DNA from: a virus
Virus record (IMG/VR): IMGVR_UViG_3300025687_000136
Location: 1 to 37,797 of that record
Direction: 5' to 3' (one strand)
Length of the DNA stretch: 37,797 nt
The notes beneath the pieces were generated by a model. That model was not told the origin of the DNA. It worked only from the letters and a program-made list of their open reading frames with translations, and made no database searches. Below are positions 14,803 to 23,660 of this stretch, one piece after another. The position numbers were made by a program, and so were the translations under genes. Every line of letters begins with the position of its first letter. Position 1 is the first letter of the stretch.

Positions 14803-15231
14803 ATGCTAATAAAAGAACTAGTCGGATTTCTTGAAGATGAAGGATTACAAGCGAATGGTGCGCCGTTTTACCTTTCGTCAATCTATCCGAGCAACAACGG
14901 CGTGTTTTACGTGTCGCGCTTTGGCTGCGTTGAATCAGTTAAGCAGATGAAAAAGCTACGGAAACAACTACACGGATTTGACTCGACAAAAGACGTTGAT
15001 GAAGCTGAATTAATCGCGATCTGGCTTGCTGAATTCGGCGTGACAGGCTGGGAAAATCTCACTGACGCCAACGATAACGAAGTGCCATTTACTCGAGCAA
15101 ATTGCCGTCAAGTGTTTGCTGATAAGCGGCTCAAGTTGAGCTTGTGCAACGAATTGTTTCGCTTTGCTTGTAATTATGAGCATTACATTAAAGAGCAAAT
15201 TATCGAGGACATTGATGCGCTAAAAAAGTAG
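14803..15231 (+). CDS. Tail assembly chaperone, short form (gpG-like)
   Basis: A 142-residue protein immediately upstream of the tape measure region. The segment FGVTGWENLTDANDNEVPFTRANCRQVF resembles siphophage tail assembly chaperones, which bind the tape measure protein during tail assembly. It ends ...CTA AAA AAG TAG, placing a perfect A AAA AAG slippery heptamer right before the stop. A -1 shift there fuses it to the following frame to give a protein of about 256 residues, in the manner of lambda gpG/gpGT. Confidence 0.82.
   Translation: MLIKELVGFLEDEGLQANGAPFYLSSIYPSNNGVFYVSRFGCVESVKQMKKLRKQLHGFDSTKDVDEAELIAIWLAEFGVTGWENLTDANDNEVPFTRANCRQVFADKRLKLSLCNELFRFACNYEHYIKEQIIEDIDALKK
15222..15228 (+). 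other. -1 programmed ribosomal frameshift site (A AAA AAG)
   Basis: The heptamer matches X XXY YYZ in the correct phase: zero-frame codons are AAA AAG followed by TAG. After a -1 slip, reading continues GTA GTG GCG TGG into the 113-residue frame. This is the dnaX-type heptamer, highly efficient in E. coli. No obvious strong stimulatory stem was identified downstream by eye. Confidence 0.82.
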
Positions 15232-15572
15232 TGGCGTGGGACATTGACGGCAAGGCAAACGAATCGGCTATGGCTAGCGCTGAAAAGTTAGCTAAGAAGT
15301 TTGGTTCAGCAGCCGTGCCGCCAGTTAAACCACGACCAACATTGACTGATGAGCAGTCACACGCATTAGCGTTATTTAATCGCGCTAGCTCAAGCCGTGA
15401 ATACTCAAGCGGCTATCCAATGCGACTTAGCGAGATTGTGCTTAGGCAGTACATTGAGATTTACGGCGCTGGCTGTTATCAAATCAGCGATTTAGTTGAT
15501 ATACTGTTATGCGTAGACACTCATTACATCGACATTCATGTCGAGAAAATAAAAGCGAGCGCTAAGCAATGA
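15231..15572 (+). CDS. Tail assembly chaperone frameshift extension (gpT-like)
   Basis: The frame runs without stop from the frameshift site to the tape measure start. As a -1 fusion it adds 114 residues to the 142-residue chaperone; a GTG at 15231 would allow separate translation but has no good ribosome site. The region begins with a polar, Pro-rich linker (AVPPVKPRPTLTDEQ) and continues as a helical domain (RLSEIVLRQYIEIYGAG). In lambda the T domain recruits the tube protein to the tape measure complex. It overlaps the tape measure ATG by ATGA. Confidence 0.75.
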   Translation: MAWDIDGKANESAMASAEKLAKKFGSAAVPPVKPRPTLTDEQSHALALFNRASSSREYSSGYPMRLSEIVLRQYIEIYGAGCYQISDLVDILLCVDTHYIDIHVEKIKASAKQ

Positions 15573-17767
15573 CAGATACAGCGGTTATTAAGATTAAACT
15601 TGATGCTGGCGAGGCGCAGAGCGGCGCAGACAAGCTAGACAAATCAATGAGCAATCTAGGGTCAACTGCCAGCAAAGTCGCACTGGCAGTGGCCGCAGCT
15701 TTAAGTGTTGGAAAGTTAACCCAGTATAGCGACGCGTGGGTCAAAGTCGGAAACCAAATCAGGCAAGCCACCAAAACTGTTGATGAGTTTGCGGCCGTTC
15801 AAGCTCGCATATTTGGTATCGCTCAAGCTACGCGCTCTGACATCGAAGGCATTAGCGCAGCGTATCAACGGCTAGCTAACTCTGTGGCAAACTTTGGAGT
15901 AAGTCAGGCCGACGTGTTGCGAGTCACTGAAGGTCTAACAAAGGCGTTTAAAGCTAACGGTGCAAGTGCGGCTGAGGTTAGTTCTGTACTTGTGCAACTA
16001 GGACAAGGTCTTGGTACTGGCGCTTTGCAGGGTGACGAATTGCGTTCGGTGCTTGAGTCGTCGCTGCCAGTGGCTCAGGCAATTGCCAAAGAGTTTGGCG
16101 TGCAAACTGGCGAGCTTAAGAAGCTAGGCGAGCAAGGTAAGCTTACTTCTGAGCGAGTGTTTCAAGCGCTACTCAAGGGTGCAGATGAATTTGATGCCAA
16201 GTTTAGCAAAGCAATTCCAACGGCGGCAGACCAATTTCAAGTTCTGGAAAACTCAACAATTAGGCTGGTTGGCGAATTTAACACAGCAATCGGCGCAAGC
16301 GAGGCGCTAGGCGGTGTAATTGGTTCGGTTGCACAGTCACTTGATGAGCTTTCAGTGTTACTTGCTAGCGGAGCGGCTGGTAAGTTTGGCGAGTTGTTCG
16401 CAGATCAGGTTAGAGTTATTGGCACCGATGTTACTGCGACATTAAATACAGTTTTGTCAGTGTATCGGCAGTTTGATTTAAAACTTGTTGACGATACGAA
16501 TATTACAACTCAAGACATTAAAGATTCTTTCTTAAACATAATTCCCAATATTCGCTCTTTCGTCCAGCTTGCAACTGTTGAGTTTGCCGTACTGCTAGAT
16601 AAAGCCTCAGCCTACGGCGAGGCGATAGCCGCATCAATTAATCCATTCGATGACAAAGATAGGTTTGACGCAAGGGCGCTATTAAAAGAGCGCATTAAAC
16701 AGATTGATGATGTACGCGACGCAAGTATTGATTCGATAATTCAGCAAAACAGCGCAGCAAGACAAGCTACAGAAAAGCGAGTTAAAGAGGCTGAGCAGCT
16801 TGTTATCAGTTATGAAAAAGTAAAGTCTAAACAGGCTGAAATATTATCAACTGCTGCCATAGGCTCGAATGCGCTTGGCGTGTCAACTGTTACAAAGAAA
16901 GAAGAAGCTAAAGTCGATGTTGCTAGTGAAATAGAGCGCGAAAACGCAATCATTGGCCAAGCTCTAAGCAGCAGGTTGCAACTTTATGGCGCATATTCGC
17001 AAGCTGCTTTAAATGCCAATAGTAACGAATACGAACAAAGAAAAGCTCAGCTAGAGATACAGCTTGGCGAGCAGCGCATTAGAGAAGAAGAAAGCTTTCA
17101 GCAAGACCTTGCAAGGCTGCAAGAAAGAAGGCTTGAGATATTGAACAACGATAAAATTTCTGATGAAGAAAAAATTGCGGCGGTTACTGCTCTGTATGAG
17201 CAAGAGCGCTTGCTTGAGCTTTCCCACGAAGATGAGCTAACAAGAATAAAAGAGCAAGGCGTTAGCGCAAGGCAGGCTTTAGCTGTTCAGGAGCGTCTAG
17301 ATCAAATAAATACAATGCAGGGCTATTTCAACACAGCGCTAAGACTCGCTGACGCCTTTGGCAGCAAATCTGAAAAAGCGAACAAACGCAGACGTAGGAT
17401 CCAAGTTATCGCAGACGCAGCGGCCGGCGGGATTAGAGCTTATGCTGAGAATGATTTTTACACTGCGACGGGAATGGCGCTACTAATAGCTGCAAACGCT
17501 AAACTGGCATTAAACTCAATTAACAATAGCGGTAGTTCGGCTGCTTCGTTCGGCGCTAGCTCAGTTTCGGCAGCACCAACCGCACCAACGCTACAGCCAG
17601 CTAGCGAGCTTAATCAGCAAAAAATCATCAACATCAACATTGCTGACGATGCTGTGATAACTGGCGCGGTACTTAAGCAGACAGTCAAACAAGCGCTTGG
17701 CGATGACGACAGCGCTGTTATAATCAACTCAGCGCTGGAAAATGGCCGCAGAATTGGAGCGATTTAA
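15569..17767 (+). CDS. Tail tape measure protein
   Basis: A 732-residue protein with the tape_meas_nterm signature in the first 240 residues: IKIKLDAGEAQSGADKLDKS, then ALQGDELRSVLESSLPVAQAIA and the KLTSERVFQALLKG segment. Long coiled-coil helices follow, with KAQLEIQLGEQRIREEESFQ around 495-515, and a region near 610-650 that includes AGGIRAYAENDFYTATGMALLIA. It sets tail length during assembly and is ejected with DNA. At about 1.5 angstrom per residue the tail would be roughly 110 nm (estimate). The start overlaps the chaperone extension stop (ATGA). Confidence 0.9.
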   Translation: MTDTAVIKIKLDAGEAQSGADKLDKSMSNLGSTASKVALAVAAALSVGKLTQYSDAWVKVGNQIRQATKTVDEFAAVQARIFGIAQATRSDIEGISAAYQRLANSVANFGVSQADVLRVTEGLTKAFKANGASAAEVSSVLVQLGQGLGTGALQGDELRSVLESSLPVAQAIAKEFGVQTGELKKLGEQGKLTSERVFQALLKGADEFDAKFSKAIPTAADQFQVLENSTIRLVGEFNTAIGASEALGGVIGSVAQSLDELSVLLASGAAGKFGELFADQVRVIGTDVTATLNTVLSVYRQFDLKLVDDTNITTQDIKDSFLNIIPNIRSFVQLATVEFAVLLDKASAYGEAIAASINPFDDKDRFDARALLKERIKQIDDVRDASIDSIIQQNSAARQATEKRVKEAEQLVISYEKVKSKQAEILSTAAIGSNALGVSTVTKKEEAKVDVASEIERENAIIGQALSSRLQLYGAYSQAALNANSNEYEQRKAQLEIQLGEQRIREEESFQQDLARLQERRLEILNNDKISDEEKIAAVTALYEQERLLELSHEDELTRIKEQGVSARQALAVQERLDQINTMQGYFNTALRLADAFGSKSEKANKRRRRIQVIADAAAGGIRAYAENDFYTATGMALLIAANAKLALNSINNSGSSAASFGASSVSAAPTAPTLQPASELNQQKIININIADDAVITGAVLKQTVKQALGDDDSAVIINSALENGRRIGAI

Positions 17768-18600
17768 TGACAACAGTTGTCGGTAACGTATTTGTTTTAA
17801 GCTCAACGCCGAGCGTTGCGGCGGGTAACGATTGCGCGTTTAGTATTGTCGGATATAAGTCGTTGTTGCCAATATCGGCAATTACCGGATTTAATCAGGA
17901 CGGCGATTATCCTTTTAGCAACTGCTTGGACTACGCAGACAACACTAAATACAGCCCGTCGCCATCGAGCGGCTCGGTCACAATAACGTTTTCGCAGTCG
18001 GGACTGTCAGAAGTTGATTATTTCGGTATCGGTATTCACAACGGCTTTAGCGCCGGATTGACGGGCAAGTTTGAAGTGTTCACTGGGGGCTCATGGGTCG
18101 AAGTGGCGACGTTTGCGGCATATGAAGATAATCGCACAATTTGCGAATACTGGGACGCCGTAACATGCTCACAGCAACGGTTGACGCTGACATTCACGTC
18201 AAAGCTTTATATTAGCTGTATTTATGTTGGAAAAGCTTGGGTGTTGCCGCGGCTGCCCGATGTTGGCTTTGCGCCAGCGCACTTAAATAATATCGATCAG
18301 GTTGAGTCATTTTTCAGCGATAACGGACAATTTATCATTGGTCGCCGCATTAACAAAGGTTATGAGACAGAAGCGGCGTTTAAGTTTTTGCGATTGAACT
18401 CAAATGCTGCTGACTCGCTTGAGCAGCAATGGCCGCAATATCAAGACCACGTTAAAAATTGCCGCCCAGTGTTTTTCAAATGGGACACGAGCAAAAACCA
18501 AAATGCTTTTGGCTTGCAAGACCCAAACAATATGCAGCAAATGCGGTATGATAGCAGCTTGTATGGTACGCTTAATATCAAACTTAAGGGCAGAGCGTAA
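17767..18600 (+). CDS. Distal tail protein-like
   Basis: A 277-residue, strand-rich protein directly after the tape measure, the position of distal tail proteins. Residues about 30-150 look like a discoidin/galactose-binding-type beta sandwich (SVTITFSQSGLSEVDYFGIGIHN, WVEVATFAAYEDNRTICEYW). The C-terminal part (FIIGRRINKGYETEAAFKF, then HVKNCRPVFFKWD) resembles tail-tip ring proteins. It would form the ring joining tube and baseplate hub, with a possible carbohydrate contact through the inserted domain (inference). Start overlaps the tape measure stop (TAATG). Confidence 0.65.
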   Translation: MTTVVGNVFVLSSTPSVAAGNDCAFSIVGYKSLLPISAITGFNQDGDYPFSNCLDYADNTKYSPSPSSGSVTITFSQSGLSEVDYFGIGIHNGFSAGLTGKFEVFTGGSWVEVATFAAYEDNRTICEYWDAVTCSQQRLTLTFTSKLYISCIYVGKAWVLPRLPDVGFAPAHLNNIDQVESFFSDNGQFIIGRRINKGYETEAAFKFLRLNSNAADSLEQQWPQYQDHVKNCRPVFFKWDTSKNQNAFGLQDPNNMQQMRYDSSLYGTLNIKLKGRA

Positions 18601-18603
18601 TCA

Positions 18604-21198
18604 ATGAGTTTTGACACATTAAAAGCAGTCCAAGGGGCGAATCCGCTGATTGTCGTTGGTATTTATCCAAACTGCTGCAAATACACAACTGACGCAGCGC
18701 TAGATAAACGTGATATCAGTGTCGTGACTGCTATTGACGCTAGCTATACTGGCAACGTTACAGTTACGACATATGGAGCGAATCTAGGCGATCCTGTGTT
18801 TTTTACTAACGCAAATCCTTACTTGCTGATGGACGGCGAGCTAGTAAAAATATCAATCGTTGATGCAACAACTATCAATATCACAGCAAGAGCGCAGCTT
18901 GGCACTACAGCCTCAAGCCATTCGGCTTACACTTGGGCAGTTATCAAGCATAGCGGCGAGGCTGACGGTAGTTGCTACGGCTATCCAAGACTGCCAAACG
19001 GCAAGGGTTGCTCAACAGGCGATTCGTTTGACCGCGATGCTGAGCGCGAGCTTTTATTCCCCAGTCAACAGCTAACTGATGGCAGCAAATACCTTAATGG
19101 ATTTAAGTCTGCATCGCATCGCGCTGGTATAGTTGCGCCAGGCGAATCAACAGGGAAGCGCTCAGGGTACAACGTTAGCATTGCTGATACCGTGGACAAC
19201 GACTGGCTGACTGTGCCATACGCTGACCGCAGAACGAGCAACGGTACGCTATTTGGCAAGCTGTTAGCTAGACACCCATTTATGAAAAATCGCCGCCTAG
19301 TTGTTTGGACGGGCTTTGCGGCTAACGGTCAGTTTGATCGCAACCAATGTTTGGCGCGTGAATATTACATTGATTCAGTAAGGCTTAATGACGGCACGTT
19401 CAGTCTGCAAGCTTATGACCCTCTGATACTGACCGAAGGCAGTAAGATTAAATACCCAGCAGTAAGCTCAGGTCGACTGCTAAATGCCATCAATGACGCG
19501 TCGACGACAATCGAGCTAAAAGATTTTTTGGTTGGTGAATATGGCGATGACACTGACGCAGTGACGGTGCAAGTTGACAATGAATTGATTGATTGCACAG
19601 TCACAAACAAAACAACAGGCGTTTTGGCCATCGTTACACGTGCAGTTGGCGGCAGCACTAAAAAAGACCACTCTGTCAACGCTACGGTGCAATACATCGC
19701 AGTGCTGACTGACTTTAACCCAGTGCAGTTGATTGTCGACTTGTGGCAAAAGTCGAGCATTCCAGCAAAGTTTTTTGACACGTACATAAGCGCTATCGCT
19801 GCGGTTGAAAATGGCACTGGACCTGTTTATTGGCGACCGCTTGAGATTGATAAGCGAGTTAACGAGATAATCAAAGCGTGGTCAAAGAATGGGCTTGTTG
19901 TGTACTATGATGAAGTTGCGCAAAAGCTAAGAATCAAAGCATCTAGCGACTTTTCGCAGCAGCCGTTATCACTAAGCTATGAAACTGATATTTATAGAGA
20001 ATCGCTGTCAATAGATCCAAAATCCGGCGAGCAGTACACGCGCCAAACTATCGGATTTGCACCGTTTGACTCGTCCAAGTCAACTAACGCCGAAAATGCG
20101 TCAATCGTTTATACGTCAATCAATCTTGACACTGAATTGACTGGCACGTTAGAGCCAAATGAAGCCAAAGCTTTTTACACTGACCTACTAACCAACTCTG
20201 ATACTGACGTTGCTATTGCTGTAGCAAGCGCAGCACAGACTGTTAACGTTAACAAAGATATACCTGAGCAGTGGACGTTTGAAATCGACTGGTCGCGGTA
20301 CGGTTCGTTCGGTGGCGGTTTTATCGAAGAAGGCGAGCTGATTAGCGTGGTCAGTGATCGCAATCAGGGCACGGACGGATTGCCCGAGTCGCGAAACCTG
20401 CAAATATTATCACTGCAAGACTTGCCAGCAGTGCAGCGCTACAAAGTCACGGCGCGGCGTTATCAAGATGTTATCAGCGCCTCAGACTTTGATTTTGTTA
20501 TCGACTCAGATAAAACTGATTACGATTTGTCAACTGAGTTCGCACCTACCGCCGGACATTACAAAATATTTATTGCTAGTGGCGTGACCATTGGCGCAAC
20601 ATCAACAGCCAATCCAGCGTTTACGACTGGCACACAAGCAAGCGGCGTAACGTTTGAATTTGTGCATCGCGGCTCAATCCTAGGTGCTGGTGGTAACGGT
20701 GGCGCTGGTGCTGATGTGTTTGTTGTTAATATAGCAGACATACCGCAGGCAAAATATCTAGACGGGACTAGCGGATCGGCTGGTGGTAATGCGATTGAGC
20801 TAACAGTGCCATGCTCGATTGACACAACTCAGGGCGTTATCTATTCGGGCGGCGGTGGTGCAGCAGGCAATGGATCGTTTGCAAACAACTCAACGCTTAA
20901 CGCTTCTGCTGGCAACGGCGGCGGTGGTGGTCAGGGGTTCGTTGGTGGTAGTGGCGCGCAGAGAGGCAGCGCGGAGATTGACGGAGAATTCATAATTTAC
21001 GGCGAGGACGGTAAAGACGGGTCAAGGTCTGCGGCTGGCGAGCTAGCTGGCGTTAGCGGTGGCGCATGGGGCGATAGCGGCGACGATCAGAGCGGCTCCG
21101 CTGGTGGGCAGGCTGGTTATGCTATAAAATCAAACGGTAACGCAGTTACGATAGTTGGCGACAACGCACTCACAATCAAAGGTCGGAGAGATTTTTAA
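18604..21198 (+). CDS. Tail tip hub protein with glycine-rich adhesin-like C-terminus
   Basis: An 864-residue tail-tip protein. The N-terminal 640 residues are mixed beta domains of the central tail hub type, with Cys pairs near the start (YPNCCKY, YPRLPNGKGC). From about residue 690 the sequence becomes glycine-rich in blocks (GSILGAGGNGGAGAD, YSGGGGAAGNGS, GNGGGGGQGFVGGSGAQRG, SGSAGGQAGYAI). Such blocks separated by variable loops are the hallmark of polyglycine-II receptor-binding tips such as gp38-type adhesins and the ends of some J-like hub proteins. Here hub and adhesin are one polypeptide. It probably contacts the outer-membrane receptor. Confidence 0.72.
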   Translation: MSFDTLKAVQGANPLIVVGIYPNCCKYTTDAALDKRDISVVTAIDASYTGNVTVTTYGANLGDPVFFTNANPYLLMDGELVKISIVDATTINITARAQLGTTASSHSAYTWAVIKHSGEADGSCYGYPRLPNGKGCSTGDSFDRDAERELLFPSQQLTDGSKYLNGFKSASHRAGIVAPGESTGKRSGYNVSIADTVDNDWLTVPYADRRTSNGTLFGKLLARHPFMKNRRLVVWTGFAANGQFDRNQCLAREYYIDSVRLNDGTFSLQAYDPLILTEGSKIKYPAVSSGRLLNAINDASTTIELKDFLVGEYGDDTDAVTVQVDNELIDCTVTNKTTGVLAIVTRAVGGSTKKDHSVNATVQYIAVLTDFNPVQLIVDLWQKSSIPAKFFDTYISAIAAVENGTGPVYWRPLEIDKRVNEIIKAWSKNGLVVYYDEVAQKLRIKASSDFSQQPLSLSYETDIYRESLSIDPKSGEQYTRQTIGFAPFDSSKSTNAENASIVYTSINLDTELTGTLEPNEAKAFYTDLLTNSDTDVAIAVASAAQTVNVNKDIPEQWTFEIDWSRYGSFGGGFIEEGELISVVSDRNQGTDGLPESRNLQILSLQDLPAVQRYKVTARRYQDVISASDFDFVIDSDKTDYDLSTEFAPTAGHYKIFIASGVTIGATSTANPAFTTGTQASGVTFEFVHRGSILGAGGNGGAGADVFVVNIADIPQAKYLDGTSGSAGGNAIELTVPCSIDTTQGVIYSGGGGAAGNGSFANNSTLNASAGNGGGGGQGFVGGSGAQRGSAEIDGEFIIYGEDGKDGSRSAAGELAGVSGGAWGDSGDDQSGSAGGQAGYAIKSNGNAVTIVGDNALTIKGRRDF

Positions 21199-23057
21199 TG
21201 TCATTAGTACCAATCAACATAGCCGCAGCTAATTTTACAGGCGAGCCAAACTATATAGCTGGCCAAGTGGTCAACGTCTATTTGGCTGGTGGCGGGCTTG
21301 CTAGCATTTACGCTGACGAAAACGGCACAGTGCCAATCGCCCAGGATGGCTCATCAAACAGAACTGACAGCAACGGCATGTTTAGTTGTTACGTTTCCGC
21401 TGGGGTCTATGATGTTTCTGTGGGTGGCGTGACAAAGCGCATTAGCTATGCAACACACAATTCGCTGTCTGACAGGAATGACGCTGGCTCGCACCTTGCC
21501 TCTGCAATCACAGATAACACAAAATCGCAGACAGTACAACAAACAATTGATGGACTCTCTGACGCACTGGCTGAGGTAAGCGCTGATGAATTGACTAAAA
21601 TAAATTACCTGACCGCAGCAAGAACGTCCGAAGCAACAAGCATCACTATAATCGGTGATTCTATCACGCAGGGTATTTTTAGTGGTTCTGGCCTGAGCAA
21701 TGCAAACTTCTATCAAAGCTATTTGTACCGCTCGTGCCGTTCAATCTTCAACCATAGCAACCGTGGCTTCGGCAATGACACCGGCCGAATGTATGAAACC
21801 AACGTAAACATGTTCTACGGAACATGGTTTGAGGTTGGGATGCCCGGCAACGGCGGCGCTGTTTCGTCTGCTGCAGTGACATTTCCGAACACTGGCTTGG
21901 TTGAAAAACAACTATCCATTCCTGCTGGCGAATGGATAGAGGTAACACTTAGAGAGCTAAGCCAAATAGGTTTTTTCTATGATGGCTCAAGTGCTTCTCA
22001 CACAGCAACATCTGCTGATGTAGCTCTAAACGGCGTCTCAGTTGGAACACTTGCCACAACAGGCACAGCAGTAGCAAGCCATACTGGATACATCACATTA
22101 GCCGAGGAATCAGTTCTTTCTGACACAATCCGCATTACTGCTGTTGGCGGGACGCTGATAATCTCAGGATTTACGCTATATAAGACCAGTACTCTCGGTG
22201 TTCGAGTTAACGCAATTGGATGGTCTGGGCGCACATTTGACGACTTCAACACACCAACAAAAATCGCAGAAATATCTGCGCTTAGTAATTTTGAAGTGTC
22301 GTTCAGTCAGCGCAAGCTGGTTGTGATTGCGCTGGGGACAAACAGCATTTATCAAGCTGGCCGTTCGCAGACTCCGACCGAGTACATTGCATCGTTGCAA
22401 TCGCTCATGACAGAGATTCAAGCGCTATCAGTTAACACAACCTTCTTGCTGACTGTTCCTCCTAAGGCAAACCCAGCATTGCACTCTGTACAAGAGGCGG
22501 GTTTTACCTATGATGATTATGTCGCGGCTATTGTTGATTTTGCGATTGCTGGTGGTTATTCGTTAATCAGATACGACAAAACTGCATTAAGTCAAGCTCC
22601 TTATTTCTACTACTCGGATGGTTTGCATCCAGATAAAAACGGCCATGAAATAATGGCTAAAGCATTCTGTGATGCTATTGGTGTACCATATGACAACTAC
22701 GTGAAAACTATCGATCCTAAGCCTGCAATACTCACGCGAACTTTAGAATATCCGATTGATAGCTTTCCTGGTTCTGGCGGTGCGCCTACGATCAAATGGC
22801 AAGATGTACCTATTGCCATGGACAGGATTAAAACTGTAAGGCTTCGCACTGCTGGCGGTGTTGAAATTGCTGCTGAATCCGTGTGGGATCTAAGCACAAC
22901 ATGCGGTATGCACTGGCAGAAAATTTCAGCCACAGCAACAAGGTTCTTTTATCCTAACACCAATGGGTTTGTGAGAGCCGATGGGTACTACATCACTACT
23001 GGCATTGTGACAGCAGGAAAGCCCGCCGGATACACACTGCTGATTGATTACCTTTAA
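21198..23057 (+). CDS. Tail fibre with SGNH/GDSL hydrolase domain
   Basis: A 619-residue tail fibre. Residues 1-130 form an attachment domain with the fibre linker YATHNSLSDRNDAGSHLASAI. The catalytic domain starts at TSITIIGDSITQG (block I, nucleophile Ser155), with GWSGRTF near 341 (block II Gly), GTNS at 380-383 (block III Asn) and DGLHPDKNGH at 474-483 (block V, Asp474/His477). Between blocks I and II, residues about 200-335 form an inserted beta domain that may bind carbohydrate. SGNH enzymes in phage fibres remove O-acetyl groups from surface polysaccharide, so a receptor-modifying esterase is likely. A C-terminal beta domain (530-619) follows. Confidence 0.88.
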   Translation: MSLVPINIAAANFTGEPNYIAGQVVNVYLAGGGLASIYADENGTVPIAQDGSSNRTDSNGMFSCYVSAGVYDVSVGGVTKRISYATHNSLSDRNDAGSHLASAITDNTKSQTVQQTIDGLSDALAEVSADELTKINYLTAARTSEATSITIIGDSITQGIFSGSGLSNANFYQSYLYRSCRSIFNHSNRGFGNDTGRMYETNVNMFYGTWFEVGMPGNGGAVSSAAVTFPNTGLVEKQLSIPAGEWIEVTLRELSQIGFFYDGSSASHTATSADVALNGVSVGTLATTGTAVASHTGYITLAEESVLSDTIRITAVGGTLIISGFTLYKTSTLGVRVNAIGWSGRTFDDFNTPTKIAEISALSNFEVSFSQRKLVVIALGTNSIYQAGRSQTPTEYIASLQSLMTEIQALSVNTTFLLTVPPKANPALHSVQEAGFTYDDYVAAIVDFAIAGGYSLIRYDKTALSQAPYFYYSDGLHPDKNGHEIMAKAFCDAIGVPYDNYVKTIDPKPAILTRTLEYPIDSFPGSGGAPTIKWQDVPIAMDRIKTVRLRTAGGVEIAAESVWDLSTTCGMHWQKISATATRFFYPNTNGFVRADGYYITTGIVTAGKPAGYTLLIDYL

Positions 23058-23137
23058 TGAGGAACTCTGATGTTACATTTTTTATCGGCGACTGTCCGAA
23101 TGCATCGATGGTTTTTGATCTAGACTATCTGAATTAA
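23057..23137 (+). CDS. Possible 26-residue microprotein between fibre and holin
   Basis: A 26-codon frame whose ATG overlaps the fibre stop (TAATG), reading MRNSDVTFFIGDCPNASMVF and ending DLDYLN. Coupling to the fibre gene is the only support. It could be a decayed remnant of a fibre chaperone or a leader peptide. Two smaller frames follow it before the holin. Confidence 0.3.
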   Translation: MRNSDVTFFIGDCPNASMVFDLDYLN

Positions 23138-23186
23138 GGATGAAACATGCTAACAATCAAACGCTAATATTAAGCGTAACAAGACA

Positions 23187-23645
23187 ATGATTAGCTCAAT
23201 AGTAACATTTCTTGGTGGGCTTTTTAGCTCGACCAAGGCGCAGGACGTCGCGATAGACGCAATTCGTAAACTCGGCGGACTCGATGCAATGAGCGACAAG
23301 GAGCGCTCTGATTTTTTGCTAGAGTACATGCGCTCGACAAGCTATCAAAGCCCAACTAGGCGATTCATTGCGCTAGCGTTTATCGCTGGATTGTTTGCTT
23401 GGACAGTGGCGTATGGTGCAGCTTCACTGCTTGAAATGCTGTATGTGTTTTTGTCAACTGACAAAACATCGTTGGCAACATTGGCAGTCAGCGAAAATAT
23501 CGCTCAGATAGCAGTAAAACCTGTAACGCAGTTTAAAAACGACATCTATGTGATGGCCAAGGAAGTAATTTTTCAGCCAGTTAATCTGATTGTCGGATTT
23601 TATTTTGCCGCTGGCGTTGTTGACAGGTTTAAAAAAGGCGCTTAA
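23187..23645 (+). CDS. Holin, 3TM type (GTA_holin_3TM-like)
   Basis: A 152-residue protein with an amphipathic N-terminal region containing DVAIDAIRKLGGLDAMSDKERSDF and a QSPTRRFIALAFIAGLFAW signature, as in the 3TM holin family. Membrane segments lie at about 62-85, 85-92 into the turn, and 130-147 (VNLIVGFYFAAGVVDRF). Holins gather in the inner membrane and open holes that release the lysozyme. It is convergent with the lysozyme gene, sharing a bidirectional terminator, and its ATG overlaps the stop of a 16-codon frame. Confidence 0.75.
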   Translation: MISSIVTFLGGLFSSTKAQDVAIDAIRKLGGLDAMSDKERSDFLLEYMRSTSYQSPTRRFIALAFIAGLFAWTVAYGAASLLEMLYVFLSTDKTSLATLAVSENIAQIAVKPVTQFKNDIYVMAKEVIFQPVNLIVGFYFAAGVVDRFKKGA

Positions 23646-23660
23646 TGCGCCTTATTTTTG
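23635..23660. terminator. Bidirectional terminator between holin and lysozyme
   Basis: Stem AAGGCGC / GCGCCTT, loop TTAAT (containing the holin stop), followed by ATTTTTG in the + direction and by TTTTAAACC in the - direction. It separates the late + operon from the - strand block. Confidence 0.78.
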
